NCBI GenBank assembly: GCA_000434615.1
Contig: FR880847.1
Coordinates: forward strand, 2,232-54,540
Direction of reading: 5' to 3'
Source of the DNA: Clostridium sp. CAG:510
GTDB taxonomy: Bacteria > Bacillota > Clostridia > Lachnospirales > Lachnospiraceae
Length of the DNA stretch: 52,309 nucleotides
In this document: positions 14,880 through 24,803 of the stretch, one piece after another
How the letters are laid out: each line of letters starts with the position of its first letter
How positions within the stretch are numbered: the stretch's first letter is position 1
The notes under the pieces: model-generated
Database searches by the model: none
Seen by the model: only the letters and a program-made list of their open reading frames with translations
Told to the model about the DNA's origin: nothing
Translations under genes and position numbers: made by a program

Positions 14880-16964
14880 TTATAACAATACGTTTGTATC
14901 TAAAATCAGGGCTACTTCGCCATCGCCCAGGATGGTAGCGCCGCTGATAAGCCTGCACTTGTTGTCAATGTACTTGCCCATGGACTTGATAACGATTTCC
15001 TGCTGTCCAAGCAGTTCATCCACCACAAGACCTGCCAGCTTATCGCCCTTCTTCACAATCAGGATGGTCATGTTTTCATCCGGTCCCTTGGTGCTTACGG
15101 TATCCAACTCCTTGTCCATACGGATAAGCGGAATGACATTACCGCGCAGATGAATGACCTCCTTGTTCTGGATTAAGCGGATTTCATCTGTGGGAATATC
15201 CTCGATGGTCTGAATTGAGCCTAAGGAAATTGCATACTTTTCGCCGCCGATTACCACCATCAGCGCCTGGATAATAGCCAGTGTCAGAGGCAGACGGATA
15301 ATCCAGGTACTGCCGACTCCGAGCACGCTCTTTACTTCCACTTCACCGCTTAAGGCTTCAATTTTACTCTTTACAACGTCCAGACCTACGCCTCGTCCCG
15401 ATACATCCGTAACCTTTTCGGAGGTGGAGAAGCTGGGGAGGAACAGTAAATCAATAATTTCCTTTTCGGACATGCCTGCTGCCTGCTCCGGTGTGATGGT
15501 GCCACGACTGATAGCCTTATTCTTAACGACTTCCGTATCGATGCCGTTACCGTCGTCCCTTACTTCAATGACAACGTTGTTGCCGTCCTGGTAAGCATCC
15601 AGCCAGATGGAACCGACTTCGGGCTTGCCTCTTTCCGCACGGACTTCGGCGCTTTCAATGCCGTGGTCGGCGGAGTTACGCAGAAGATGCATCAGCGGGT
15701 CGCCGATTTCATCCACTACGGTACGGTCCATTTCGGTTTCTTCACCGGACATATAAAGCTCCATCTTTTTGTCCAGCTTCTTTGTCAGGTCACGAATCAT
15801 TCTCGGGAACTTGCTGACAACGCTTTCAATGGGAACCATTCGTACCTTCATAACGGACTCGTGAAGGCTGGTGGTCACGCTCTCCAGATATTCAATCTGC
15901 TCGTTTACTTTGTTCTGAGCCTTGTCACTGGCGCTCTTTTGGGCATTGGATGCCGCTACCAGAGAGTTTTTGGCGATAATAAGCTCGCTGACAAGGTTCA
16001 TTAACACGTCTAACTTTTCAATATCCACACGGACGGTACGGTTTACAATAGGTTTGCCGCCTGCCTGCTTTGCCACACCGGTCTTTTTGTCCGCTGCCGG
16101 AGCTGCGGCTGCCTTTGCCGGTACTGCCTTCTGCTCTTCTTTTTTCTGCTCGGGTGCGGCGCTCTTTCCTTCTTCGCTGCACGGCATCTTAGATAAATCA
16201 ATGGGCTCAGCTAAAACCTCTGCGATTTCGGAAACATTGCTGATGGCTGCAATCAGCTTATCCACCGGCTTGTCCGAAATCACAATCAGGGAAAAATCCA
16301 GTTCAAATTTTTCGTCCTCGATATCCTGTGCGGAAGGGCTGGAAACAATGATTTCGCCCACTTCTTCCACAGCCTTGAATACTAAGAAGGCCCTTGCTGC
16401 TTTAAGTAAACAACTCTCCTGCACATAAACGGTTGCGCCATATACAAAATCCCCCTGCTTCCGGGCTTCCGTAATGACCATGACGTCCGTGCTGTCCAGC
16501 TTGATGTTCAGCCACTTTCTCTTATCCCCGCCTTCGGGCGCTTTTTCCTCTTTTTTCGGCTCCCCGGCGGGCTTTTCATCCTTCTTGCCAAGCTCCTCGT
16601 TCAAAAGCTTGATTAAAGGCTCGTTTTCGTTCGTACCCTCGTCCCCGGTCTCCCGGATATTGTTGGTGTACTCCTCCAGTGCATCCAGGCACTGGAACAG
16701 AAGGTCAATCATGTTTGCATTTACTTTGATATTGCCGTTTCTTACTTCGGAGAACACGTTTTCCATATCATGGGTCAGCGTCTGCATGCGCTTATAACCC
16801 ATGGTGCCCGCCATTCCTTTTAAGGAATGTGCCGCACGGAAAATTTCATTGATGGTATCCATGTTTTCCGGCTCCTGCTCCAAGGTTAAAATCTGGGTAT
16901 TCAGATTTTGCAAATGCTCCGTGGTTTCATCAAGGAAGATTTCAAGATACTGGCTTACATCCAT
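14880..16964 (-). CDS. cheA: CheA, chemotaxis histidine kinase
   Basis: The 694-residue protein has an Hpt domain with the phosphorylated His in FRAAHSLKGMAGTMG (H46), a P2-like CheY-binding region (about 150-250), an Ala/Lys-rich linker, dimerisation domain, ATPase with LLRNSADHGIE (N box), EVRDDGNGID and SGRGVGLDVVKSKI, and a C-terminal CheW-like domain (LVVDELLGQQEIVIKSMG). It phosphorylates CheY. It starts 1 nt after cheB. Confidence 0.97.
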   Translation of the reverse strand: MDVSQYLEIFLDETTEHLQNLNTQILTLEQEPENMDTINEIFRAAHSLKGMAGTMGYKRMQTLTHDMENVFSEVRNGNIKVNANMIDLLFQCLDALEEYTNNIRETGDEGTNENEPLIKLLNEELGKKDEKPAGEPKKEEKAPEGGDKRKWLNIKLDSTDVMVITEARKQGDFVYGATVYVQESCLLKAARAFLVFKAVEEVGEIIVSSPSAQDIEDEKFELDFSLIVISDKPVDKLIAAISNVSEIAEVLAEPIDLSKMPCSEEGKSAAPEQKKEEQKAVPAKAAAAPAADKKTGVAKQAGGKPIVNRTVRVDIEKLDVLMNLVSELIIAKNSLVAASNAQKSASDKAQNKVNEQIEYLESVTTSLHESVMKVRMVPIESVVSKFPRMIRDLTKKLDKKMELYMSGEETEMDRTVVDEIGDPLMHLLRNSADHGIESAEVRAERGKPEVGSIWLDAYQDGNNVVIEVRDDGNGIDTEVVKNKAISRGTITPEQAAGMSEKEIIDLLFLPSFSTSEKVTDVSGRGVGLDVVKSKIEALSGEVEVKSVLGVGSTWIIRLPLTLAIIQALMVVIGGEKYAISLGSIQTIEDIPTDEIRLIQNKEVIHLRGNVIPLIRMDKELDTVSTKGPDENMTILIVKKGDKLAGLVVDELLGQQEIVIKSMGKYIDNKCRLISGATILGDGEVALILDTNVLL

Positions 16965-16965
16965 T

Positions 16966-17610
16966 TTACATTACCCCCATACTAATCATAATTTCCCCTG
17001 CGATTTCTTCGAGAGGAATGGTTTTATCTGCAAGATTTGCTTCCACAACGCTTTTTGGCATGCCGTAAACCGCACAGGTACTCTTTTCCTGTGCAATCAC
17101 CGTGACTTTCTTCTTTTGTTTAAGGTACCGGATACCGTCCCTGCCATCGGCGCCCATGCCTGTCATAACAACGCAGACAACAGTTTCAAAACCGGTCTCT
17201 GCCAGGGACTCATACAGATAATTGGCGCAGGGCTTCACACCTTCCCTTACCGGTTCATCCGTATAATGAATCACATACTGGGCTCCGGATTTCTTTTTCA
17301 CCTGCATGTGCATACCGGTTTTTGCAAGGTACACATACCCTTTTTTCAGTGCTTCTCCCTCTTCCGCTTCTTTCACAGTAAGAGCGCTTAATGTATTGAG
17401 CCTCTCCGCGAGAAACTTCGTAAAGCCTGCCTGCATATGCTGGACTATCAGCACCGGAACCGGAAAATCTGCCGGCAGCCTTGGGATTACCGATTGCAAA
17501 GCCTTGGGACCGCCTGTCGAGCTTGCGATTGCTACTACTCCGTTCATAGGTATCTTTTCCGTATCGTTCACCTCACTTACGTTTATTATACCATACTCAT
17601 GCCTTCTCAT
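16966..17610 (-). CDS. cheB: CheB-type methylesterase catalytic domain without receiver domain
   Basis: The 214-residue protein is a CheB C-terminal domain: VAIASSTGGPKALQSVI (catalytic S31), VLIVQHMQAGFTKFLAERL (H58) and VVMTGMGADGRDGI (D155), so the triad is intact. There is no N-terminal response-regulator domain: only 41 bp separate it from the upstream PilZ gene. It would demethylate or deamidate receptors without control by CheA phosphorylation. The start is unsure; the first ATG has no ribosome site, a GTG (V15) follows a weak GAGG, and M22 is also possible. An extended -10 (TGGTATAAT, plus 17585-17590) lies within the first codons. Confidence 0.88.
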   Translation of the reverse strand: MRRHEYGIINVSEVNDTEKIPMNGVVAIASSTGGPKALQSVIPRLPADFPVPVLIVQHMQAGFTKFLAERLNTLSALTVKEAEEGEALKKGYVYLAKTGMHMQVKKKSGAQYVIHYTDEPVREGVKPCANYLYESLAETGFETVVCVVMTGMGADGRDGIRYLKQKKKVTVIAQEKSTCAVYGMPKSVVEANLADKTIPLEEIAGEIMISMGVM

Positions 17611-17651
17611 GAGTGCAAAGTAATCGTTTCAGAGTCTTTTGTCACGTAAAT

Positions 17652-18377
17652 TCAGTGGCCTTCGGATTCTTTTTTCCGGTTTTTCCGCTCTTCTTCAAAA
17701 ATATACCGGATAATTTCCTCTCTTTCCCCCTCACCCATGTCTACATAACGTACTCTGTGTTCAAAAGTCCCCTTTTTATTTTCCAGCTCCCTGGCGCTCA
17801 GAATTTTTCCAATCGTTTCACACTGCTTGGTTCTGCCGCCCACAATCAGATAATAACTGCAGTATATCAGGCTGCCTGTTTCGTATCTGTGATCGCTCAT
17901 AAAACGGAGCCCGCCGCCGCTGATATCCACAATCAGACTTCTCTTCAGGGGAAGTCCCGGCGTCAGATAATAATTCCGGTGCTCCTCCACTGCCTTTATC
18001 TCTTCCTCCACCAAAAGCCGGGAGCACATCTCGAGTGCGCAGCTGAAGCGGTAATATTCCCGCCTCTGCACCTTGCGCAGGTTGCTGGTTGCCTCCATGA
18101 GGAGAATATACATATTGTCCCTTTTATAACGGTCCACCACTCTGGTAAAACACTGATACAGATACTCCCCCGCATAGAAGGTGATGTCGATTTCCCCGTC
18201 CACGGGAAGTAGAATCAGTCTGGTCTTTTCCATGGGCATCAGGATTTCCATTCTGTCTTCGGACAGCACGTCAAAAACCTTGCTTATATATACTTTCTTT
18301 TCTTCCGCCGCCGTCAGTTTTCTGCTTATAAGCTGCATTTCCACCTTGCAGCCCGGTTCAATCAGTTTTGTCAACAT
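17652..18377 (-). CDS. YcgR-like PilZ-domain protein (c-di-GMP flagellar brake type)
   Basis: The 241-residue protein has an N-terminal YcgR-like domain (1-98) and a PilZ domain with the c-di-GMP motifs RREYYR (105-110) and DISGGG (151-156). In other bacteria such proteins bind c-di-GMP and slow the motor. It sits between flhG and cheB in the operon, 6 nt after flhG. The C-terminus is charged (EEERKNRKKESEGH). Its position supports motility control; the partner (MotA or FliG) is inferred. Confidence 0.9.
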   Translation of the reverse strand: MLTKLIEPGCKVEMQLISRKLTAAEEKKVYISKVFDVLSEDRMEILMPMEKTRLILLPVDGEIDITFYAGEYLYQCFTRVVDRYKRDNMYILLMEATSNLRKVQRREYYRFSCALEMCSRLLVEEEIKAVEEHRNYYLTPGLPLKRSLIVDISGGGLRFMSDHRYETGSLIYCSYYLIVGGRTKQCETIGKILSARELENKKGTFEHRVRYVDMGEGEREEIIRYIFEEERKNRKKESEGH

Positions 18378-18383
18378 ATCCGT

Positions 18384-19262
18384 TTACCCCATCCTCATAC
18401 TATTTATAATGTGTGAAAAGAAATCCACCATTCCCCTTTGCTTTCCTGCCGTTTCCGGTACGTTCATCAGCTTGCCGGCAATTGCCTCATACTGCCTGCT
18501 GCTCCGTGCCTCCGGATTTTGCATGGAAACCGGTACCTGCTGCATAACCGCTTTCTCTAAATTTTTGTCCTTTTCCACCGCCCCAAGGTAAAAAAAAGGA
18601 AGTTTTAAGTACTTTTCCACAACCGCATGCAGCTTGTCATACAGAAGCTGCCCTTCTCTCTCGTTTGCCACTTTGTTCGCCACCATTTTTATCCTGGTAT
18701 TTTCCGTGGAAAAACGGGGATGGGAGCGCAGTGCCTTCAGCAGGGAATACGAGTCCGTGATGGATGTAGGCTCCGGTGTGGTCACAAGCAGCACTTCACC
18801 GCATGCCACCAAAAATTCCAGCACCGAGTCGGAAATACCGGCTCCGGTATCAATAATGATGATGTCCGTAAGGGTATCCAGCTCCGCTAAATTACGGATA
18901 ATGTAGGTAAGCGACTCCCTGCTTAAATTGGACATGCCGGTAATACCCGAACCACCGGAAATAAATCCGATTTCCATGGGTCCCCATGTAATAATGTCCT
19001 TTATGTTCTTTCCCTGATAAACCAAATCAAACAGATTCCACTTGGGCACCGCACCAAACATAATTTCAATATTGGCCAGTCCGAAGTCTGCATCCAGAAT
19101 GATAACCCGTTTTCCCATTTTACGGAACTGGATAGCGAGATTGATGGCGGTATTGGATTTGCCCACGCCGCCCTTTCCACTGGTAACGGTCAGAACTCTG
19201 GCTGTCGGTCTCGGTTTGTTTTCGGCTTTTATGATATTCCTTAACTGTTCCGCCTGATCCAT
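18384..19262 (-). CDS. flhG: FlhG (YlxH/FleN), MinD-like ATPase controlling flagellar number
   Basis: The 292-residue protein has an N-terminal DQAEQLR segment (the FlhF-activating helix), a deviant Walker A SGKGGVGKSN (28-37), IILDADFGLANIEIMFG and the switch IIIIDTGAGIS. It regulates flagellum number and placement together with FlhF. The gene starts 18 nt after flhF. Family assignment is firm from the DQAxxLR motif and context. Confidence 0.95.
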   Translation of the reverse strand: MDQAEQLRNIIKAENKPRPTARVLTVTSGKGGVGKSNTAINLAIQFRKMGKRVIILDADFGLANIEIMFGAVPKWNLFDLVYQGKNIKDIITWGPMEIGFISGGSGITGMSNLSRESLTYIIRNLAELDTLTDIIIIDTGAGISDSVLEFLVACGEVLLVTTPEPTSITDSYSLLKALRSHPRFSTENTRIKMVANKVANEREGQLLYDKLHAVVEKYLKLPFFYLGAVEKDKNLEKAVMQQVPVSMQNPEARSSRQYEAIAGKLMNVPETAGKQRGMVDFFSHIINSMRMG

Positions 19263-19280
19263 AATGGTTACGTTCCCTTT

Positions 19281-20507
19281 CTATTTGCCCCCCAACAGTT
19301 GCTTCACCATTTTCTGCGGATTGAATTTCTCGATATCGTCCGGTACATTCTGTCCACAGGTCACGTACGATAAATCCGCACCCGTATAAAGCTTCAGGTT
19401 CAGGAGATTACCGATAGCCGTGGTTTCATCTAATTTGGTGAAAATAAGCTTGTAGTCCGCCATATCCTTATAACTGTCCGCAATGCTCTCCAAATCCCTC
19501 TTTTTGGTGGTTGCCGACAGTACTAAGTACACATCTTTTTCGCAGAGATTGTCTGCGGAATGAACGAGACGCTTCATGGCGTCCTTCTGTTCCTCATTCT
19601 GATGGGAATGTCCGGCCGTATCCACAAAGACATAATCGAAGTCGGAAAATTCCCTGATGGCTCCCTGCATATCCTCTTCCGTATAAATAATCCGGAACGG
19701 CACCTCTAAAATATTCGCATAGGTACGGAGCTGCTCCGCCGCCGCAATACGGTAGGTATCCGCCGTAAGCAGCGCCACCTTCTTTTTCTCCTCCACACTG
19801 AACCGGGATGCTATCTTGGCAATAGTCGTCGTCTTGCCAACTCCGGTCGGCCCGATAAAGAAAACTGCCTTGCAGCCGGATTTAGCCGGTTCTATTTCGG
19901 AAGGCTTGCCGAATTTTAATATCAGCTTCTGGTAAGCATTGGAAAGGGCATAGTCAAACGGCATCCCCGGCTTATGTACCTTTTCAATCTCATCCATAAT
20001 CTGACTGATGTATTTTTCATCCACTTCGTTGTCCGACATGACCTTGTAAAGAAGCTTCATGAAACGTACCATTTCCGCATCCTTTTCCGTTTCCGGCTCT
20101 GCAGCGGATTTTTCTTTTCCGTTTTCCTCACCGTCCGCTTCTTTTTCCGGCTCCGGATTTTTAAGCTGCTTTTCCAAAAGGGACTGCAGGCTGTCTAATT
20201 TTTCCTCTATATTGCCGATGCCTGCGGCGCTTTTCCGGTAAATGCCCGCTGCCTGACCGGAGCCTGAGGCTGCGGCGGGCTGTGCCGGTGTAAAGACAGG
20301 TGTCTGCAGTCTTCCCGCCGTCTGGGAATACCGGTCCTTTTCCTCAATGGCTACCGTAACCTCCACAAGCTGCGGCTTAAAGATGGCAAAAAGACCTTTC
20401 CTTTTCACATTCTTTACATTCATGACCACGACACCGTCGCCCAGTTCCTTTTTGGCTGCCGCCAGTGCCTCTTCTTCTGTTTTTCCCTGATACTTCTTAA
20501 TAATCAT
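19281..20507 (-). CDS. flhF: FlhF, SRP-type GTPase for flagellar placement
   Basis: The 408-residue protein has an N-terminal B domain with a long charged linker (about 100-145), then an NG GTPase core with the P-loop GPTGVGKTT (219-227), LLTADTYRIAAAEQLRTYA, and DTAGHSHQNEEQK and FTKLDET. It marks the site for the basal body. Its first codon overlaps the flhA stop by one base (TAATG), indicating coupled translation. Confidence 0.96.
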   Translation of the reverse strand: MIIKKYQGKTEEEALAAAKKELGDGVVVMNVKNVKRKGLFAIFKPQLVEVTVAIEEKDRYSQTAGRLQTPVFTPAQPAAASGSGQAAGIYRKSAAGIGNIEEKLDSLQSLLEKQLKNPEPEKEADGEENGKEKSAAEPETEKDAEMVRFMKLLYKVMSDNEVDEKYISQIMDEIEKVHKPGMPFDYALSNAYQKLILKFGKPSEIEPAKSGCKAVFFIGPTGVGKTTTIAKIASRFSVEEKKKVALLTADTYRIAAAEQLRTYANILEVPFRIIYTEEDMQGAIREFSDFDYVFVDTAGHSHQNEEQKDAMKRLVHSADNLCEKDVYLVLSATTKKRDLESIADSYKDMADYKLIFTKLDETTAIGNLLNLKLYTGADLSYVTCGQNVPDDIEKFNPQKMVKQLLGGK

Positions 20508-22552
20508 TATGCTGTCACCATCCCAACGGACTGCAGTTCCACATTGGATTCAATTTCATTGTAGGAAACCACAATCAAGTCTTTGTAATAGTCCTCCGTC
20601 AGTCTCTTAAAGTACATTCTGACGATGGGTGAAGTAATAATAATAGGGTTTTTGCCCAGATTTTCCAGCTTCTGCACTTCCTTTCCCAGAGAGTCCATAA
20701 TCTTTCTTGTTCTCTCAGGGTCTAAATTGAGATAAGCCCCCTGCTCCGTCTGTTTGACACTTCCCATGATTTCCTGTTCAATCTTGGGGTCCAGCGTAAT
20801 AACCTGCGTGGTTTCGTGAGCCGGGAAATATTTCACGGAAATGGCCCTCTTTAGGCTCTGTCTGACGTATTCCGTCAGAATATCCGTATCCCTCGTGGTG
20901 GGAGCATAGTCCGCCAGTGTTTCAAAAATGGTAAGCAGGTCGCGGATGGAAATACCTTCCTGTAAAAGGTTCTGTAATACCTTCTGTACTTCACCGAGCC
21001 CAAGCAGCTTGGGAACCAGTTCTTCCACAAGCGCCGGATTGTTTTCCTTTAAGTTGTTGATAAGACCCTGCACATCCTGTCTGGTAAGCAGCTCTGCGAT
21101 ATGCTGCCTGATGACCTCCGTCAGATGGGTTGCAATAATGGAAGGCGGGTCTACAACCGTATAGCCCAGGCTCTCCGCTCTTTCCCTCTGTCCTTCTGTA
21201 ATCCAGATAGCCGGCAGATGGAAAGAAGGCTCAAAAGTGGGAATACCGGTAATCTCCTCTTCCACATAGCCGGGGTTCATCGCCATATAGTGGTCAAACA
21301 GGATTTCACCCTCGCTGACCTGAATACCCTTGATTTTAATAATGTACTGGTTGGGATTTAACTGGATGTTGTCACGCAGACGGATAATGGGCACCACGGT
21401 ACCAAGCTCCAGCGCAATCTGTCTTCTTATCATAACCACACGGTCCAGCAGATCGCCGCCCTGCGCCGCATCCGCCAGGGGGATAATGCCGTAACCGAAT
21501 TCCAGCTCAATAGGATCCACCTGCAGGAGGCTGTTGACGTTTTCAGGCTGTCTTATTTCCTCCGCTGCCGTTTCCTCCGCATCCACCATATTTTCAATGC
21601 CGGCGGTTTCTATATTGCCTGCCACCAATCTGCCCGCTACAATGAACAAAAGTCCCAGGCCCAAAAACAAAATGGTATTAAGTCCCGTGGTAATGCCTAA
21701 GAACATCAGGGTCGCACCTACCATATACATAGCTTTGGGAATACCGAAGAGCTGCTTTACAATGGTGGTGCCGAATTCCGCTTCCTTACCGCCCTTGGTA
21801 ACTAAAATACCGGTGGAAAGAGATATCAGAAGGGAGGGAATCTGGCTTACCAGACCGTCACCGATGGTAAGCACACCATAGGTACTCAGCGCCGTGTTGA
21901 TGTCCATGCCGCTTCTCGTCATACCCATGATAATACCGCCCACCAGGTTGATGACGGTGAGGATAAGTCCCGCTACGGCATCTCCTTTTACATACTTCAC
22001 AGCACCGTCCATGGAGCCGAAGAAGCTGGACTCCTGCTGGATTTTATCACGTCTGATTTTGGCTTCCTTGTCATCGATGGCGCCGGTATTTAAGTCCGCG
22101 TCAATCGCCATCTGTTTACCGGGCATGGCGTCCAGGGTAAATCTTGCCGTTACTTCTGCCACACGTTCGGTACCTTTGTTGATAACTAAGAACTGTACCA
22201 GAATAAGGATAATGAAAATAACCGCACCTACAATCAGATCACCGCCGCCTACGAACTGGCCGAAGGTCATAACCACGTTGCCGGCCGTACCGGTGGTTAG
22301 GATAAGCCTGGTGGACGATACGTTCATGGCGATACGGAAAATGGTTGTGAACAGCAGGATGGACGGGAAATAGGACATATCCAGTACTTCCTTGGAAAAC
22401 ATGGCGGCAAACAGAATTGTAAATGCCACTGCCATGTTGAATGCCATAAATACGTCCAGAATCCATGCCGGCAAAGGAACAATGAGCATAATAAACGCCG
22501 TCAGGATATAGATTGCCACAACCGCATCCCATTTTTGTAACTTAACGTTCAT
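20507..22552 (-). CDS. flhA: FlhA, flagellar export gate protein
   Basis: The 681-residue protein has about eight N-terminal membrane segments (first at about 12-30) and the conserved FHIPEP-type cytoplasmic loop, seen as TARFTLDAMPGKQMAIDADLNTG. The large cytoplasmic domain (from about 350) binds chaperones and substrates. It starts 54 nt after flhB and overlaps flhF by one base at its end. Confidence 0.97.
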   Translation of the reverse strand: MNVKLQKWDAVVAIYILTAFIMLIVPLPAWILDVFMAFNMAVAFTILFAAMFSKEVLDMSYFPSILLFTTIFRIAMNVSSTRLILTTGTAGNVVMTFGQFVGGGDLIVGAVIFIILILVQFLVINKGTERVAEVTARFTLDAMPGKQMAIDADLNTGAIDDKEAKIRRDKIQQESSFFGSMDGAVKYVKGDAVAGLILTVINLVGGIIMGMTRSGMDINTALSTYGVLTIGDGLVSQIPSLLISLSTGILVTKGGKEAEFGTTIVKQLFGIPKAMYMVGATLMFLGITTGLNTILFLGLGLLFIVAGRLVAGNIETAGIENMVDAEETAAEEIRQPENVNSLLQVDPIELEFGYGIIPLADAAQGGDLLDRVVMIRRQIALELGTVVPIIRLRDNIQLNPNQYIIKIKGIQVSEGEILFDHYMAMNPGYVEEEITGIPTFEPSFHLPAIWITEGQRERAESLGYTVVDPPSIIATHLTEVIRQHIAELLTRQDVQGLINNLKENNPALVEELVPKLLGLGEVQKVLQNLLQEGISIRDLLTIFETLADYAPTTRDTDILTEYVRQSLKRAISVKYFPAHETTQVITLDPKIEQEIMGSVKQTEQGAYLNLDPERTRKIMDSLGKEVQKLENLGKNPIIITSPIVRMYFKRLTEDYYKDLIVVSYNEIESNVELQSVGMVTA

Positions 22553-22606
22553 CTGCTCACCTCTTTTCTCTTATCTATACTGTCATTCCGGACTATTCTG
22601 TCCGTT

Positions 22607-23719
22607 TTATGCCCTGCCCTTTAAGTGGTACACGTAAGCAAGGACATCTGCCACTGCCTGATAAAGCTCCGGCGGAATCATGTCTCCCACTTCCACGTTT
22701 GCATAAAGCATACGGGCAAGGGGTTTGTTTTCTACAATTTCAATCTCGTTTTCCCTGGCAACTTCTTTTATTCTTTTTGCCATGTAATCGGCGCCCTTTG
22801 CCAGGACAATGGGGGCATCCGCAATCTCCAGGTCATACTGGATTGCCACAGCATAATGGGTCGGGTTCGTGATGACCACGTCCGCCTTGGGCAGGTTCTG
22901 CATCATACGCCTGCGGGATACCTCCTGCATTTTCTGCCGGATTTTTCCCTTAATCTGCGGATCACCTTCCTGCTCCTTGTACTCGTCCTTGACTTCCTGC
23001 TTCGTCATCCGCATGTCCATGGTGAACTTCACCTTCTGGTACGCAAAATCCGCCGCCGCAATGATACAGTACACAGCCGAAATCCGGATACCCATTTCCG
23101 TAATGAGATTACTGATTACGGAAAGTGCCTGGGTAAAGGACATATCGTAAAGAAGATATATCTGGTTGACTTTATTTTTCAGGTACTGATACGCCACATA
23201 GCTGATCAGTCCGATCTTTAAGATGGCCTTTATAAGCTCCACAAGGGAGTTGACGGAAAAAATCCGCTTAAAGCCACTGACCGGGCTCATCCGGTTAAAC
23301 TTTGGCTTCAGAGGCTTGCCGGAAACCTTCCATTTGACCTGTACCAGGTCTGCAATAAACGCTATCAGAAAAAAAATTACAAATATGGGACCTGTCACAT
23401 AAATGGTCTTTATAAAAATCTGAAAAAAAACATCCCTCATGCCCTTTTCCGGCAGATAGCCGTTCCAGCTTTTCACCGTCTCCGGCATATTTCCGTAAAC
23501 GGAAGAAAAAAGCTCCATGAGCTGTGTGCCAATCGTGCCGATAAAAACCTTCAGGACCACGAACATGGCAAGAATACCCAGGGCATTGCCCACTTCACGG
23601 CTCTTGGCAACCTGTCCTTCTTTTCTGGCATCCGACAGCTTTTTCTCGGTAGCCGGTTCTGTTTTCTCACCGCCGGGGCCTTCTGCCGCAAAGAACTGCA
23701 GATTATACTTCAGTATCAC
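22607..23719 (-). CDS. flhB: FlhB, export switch protein
   Basis: The 370-residue protein has four membrane segments in the first 215 residues and the autocleavage motif NPTH (285-288) in TNPTHYAVAIQYD. Cleavage switches export from rod/hook to filament substrates, together with FliK. The start overlaps fliR by 4 nt (ATGA). The first residues MILKYNLQFFAAEGPGGEKTE are typical of Gram-positive FlhB. Confidence 0.97.
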   Translation of the reverse strand: MILKYNLQFFAAEGPGGEKTEPATEKKLSDARKEGQVAKSREVGNALGILAMFVVLKVFIGTIGTQLMELFSSVYGNMPETVKSWNGYLPEKGMRDVFFQIFIKTIYVTGPIFVIFFLIAFIADLVQVKWKVSGKPLKPKFNRMSPVSGFKRIFSVNSLVELIKAILKIGLISYVAYQYLKNKVNQIYLLYDMSFTQALSVISNLITEMGIRISAVYCIIAAADFAYQKVKFTMDMRMTKQEVKDEYKEQEGDPQIKGKIRQKMQEVSRRRMMQNLPKADVVITNPTHYAVAIQYDLEIADAPIVLAKGADYMAKRIKEVARENEIEIVENKPLARMLYANVEVGDMIPPELYQAVADVLAYVYHLKGRA

Positions 23720-24498
23720 ATCATACCCCCTACAAATGAAACGGTGATTTTTTTCACTTCGTTGAAAATGAAGCCTGCCGCATCCGACATCATATAGGAT
23801 GACAGAAACAGAACTGCCAGCCCCACCATTATCTTAAGCTGAATTCCCACGGCAAACATATTCATCTGCGGGGAAACCTTGGAAAGTACACCCAAAATCA
23901 CATTTAACAGCAATGCCGCACAGAAAATCGGCAGGCAGATGCGAAAGCCTATTACAATGTAATCCGTCAGAAACCGGATCAACGTGTTAAGCAGGTTCTC
24001 ACTCCGGATAACGGCGCCGTTTACGGGAATGAGTAAAAATGAGTCTGCCAGGGCACCTAAAAGATACCGGTACATACCGCTGGCAATCAGCATCATCATA
24101 ATGACGTACTGATACAGAGCGCCGGAGATGGTGGTCTGCTCCCTTGTTGCCGGATCTAACAGGGTGACCATGGAAAGTCCCGTTTCCATATCCGCAACGG
24201 AACCGGCAAAATTGACGATTGCCGTACAGATATTGGCGGCAAAGCCGATAAGCAGTCCCGTCAGTGCTTCTTTCGCCACGATTACCGCATAGGAAACCAC
24301 GGAATCGTATATCACACCGGCACTCGGTGTCAGCACCGTATACAGAAGCATGGCCGTGAAAAAGGAAATGGCTATGCGCACCGTCCGGGGTGTGTTCTGC
24401 ATGCTGAAAAAGGGAGCAATGAACACAAAGCAGGAAACCCTGACAAAAATCAGCAGAAAATATTCCAAATCCATAAGGGAAAAAGATAAATCAACCAT
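23716..24498 (-). CDS. fliR: FliR, export gate membrane protein
   Basis: The 260-residue protein has six hydrophobic segments (first about 11-30, YFLLIFVRVSCFVFIAPFF) and motifs ALTGLLIGFAANI and MVTLLDPATREQTTISGALYQ typical of FliR. It builds the core export channel with FliP and FliQ. It ends in a 4-nt overlap with flhB, consistent with coupled expression. Confidence 0.96.
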   Translation of the reverse strand: MVDLSFSLMDLEYFLLIFVRVSCFVFIAPFFSMQNTPRTVRIAISFFTAMLLYTVLTPSAGVIYDSVVSYAVIVAKEALTGLLIGFAANICTAIVNFAGSVADMETGLSMVTLLDPATREQTTISGALYQYVIMMMLIASGMYRYLLGALADSFLLIPVNGAVIRSENLLNTLIRFLTDYIVIGFRICLPIFCAALLLNVILGVLSKVSPQMNMFAVGIQLKIMVGLAVLFLSSYMMSDAAGFIFNEVKKITVSFVGGMM

Positions 24499-24511
24499 TT
24501 TTCACACTTTC

Positions 24512-24784
24512 CTATCCACTTACATAGTTGGAAAAATTCAGCCACAGATCCGTTGTATATTCAATAATCAGATTGAGCATCCAGTGCCCCATAATCATGA
24601 TTGTCAGAAAGACTCCGATAATCTTGGGAATAAAAGTCAGCGTCTGTTCCTGAATGGAAGTTACTGTCTGGAAGATGCTCACCACAAGACCGATGATCAG
24701 GGAAACTAAAAGTATCGGCATGGATACTTTTATGATCAGATATAAAGCTTTGTTGGTAATTTCAGTTACCGCTTCTACACTCAT
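24512..24784 (-). CDS. fliQ: FliQ, export gate membrane protein
   Basis: The 90-residue protein has two membrane hairpins (about 16-38 and 52-75) with PILLVSLIIGLVVSIFQTVTSIQEQTLTFIPKI, the FliQ signature. It assembles with FliP and FliR. It lies 19 nt after fliP and 13 nt before fliR. Confidence 0.95.
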   Translation of the reverse strand: MSVEAVTEITNKALYLIIKVSMPILLVSLIIGLVVSIFQTVTSIQEQTLTFIPKIIGVFLTIMIMGHWMLNLIIEYTTDLWLNFSNYVSG

Positions 24785-24803
24785 ATGCTGCCTTCCTTTC
24801 CTG

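Noticed and set aside
24690..24730. GCCGATAC inside fliQ as a SigD promoter
   Set aside because: The only TAAA lies 9 nt away, too close, and the site is in coding sequence.
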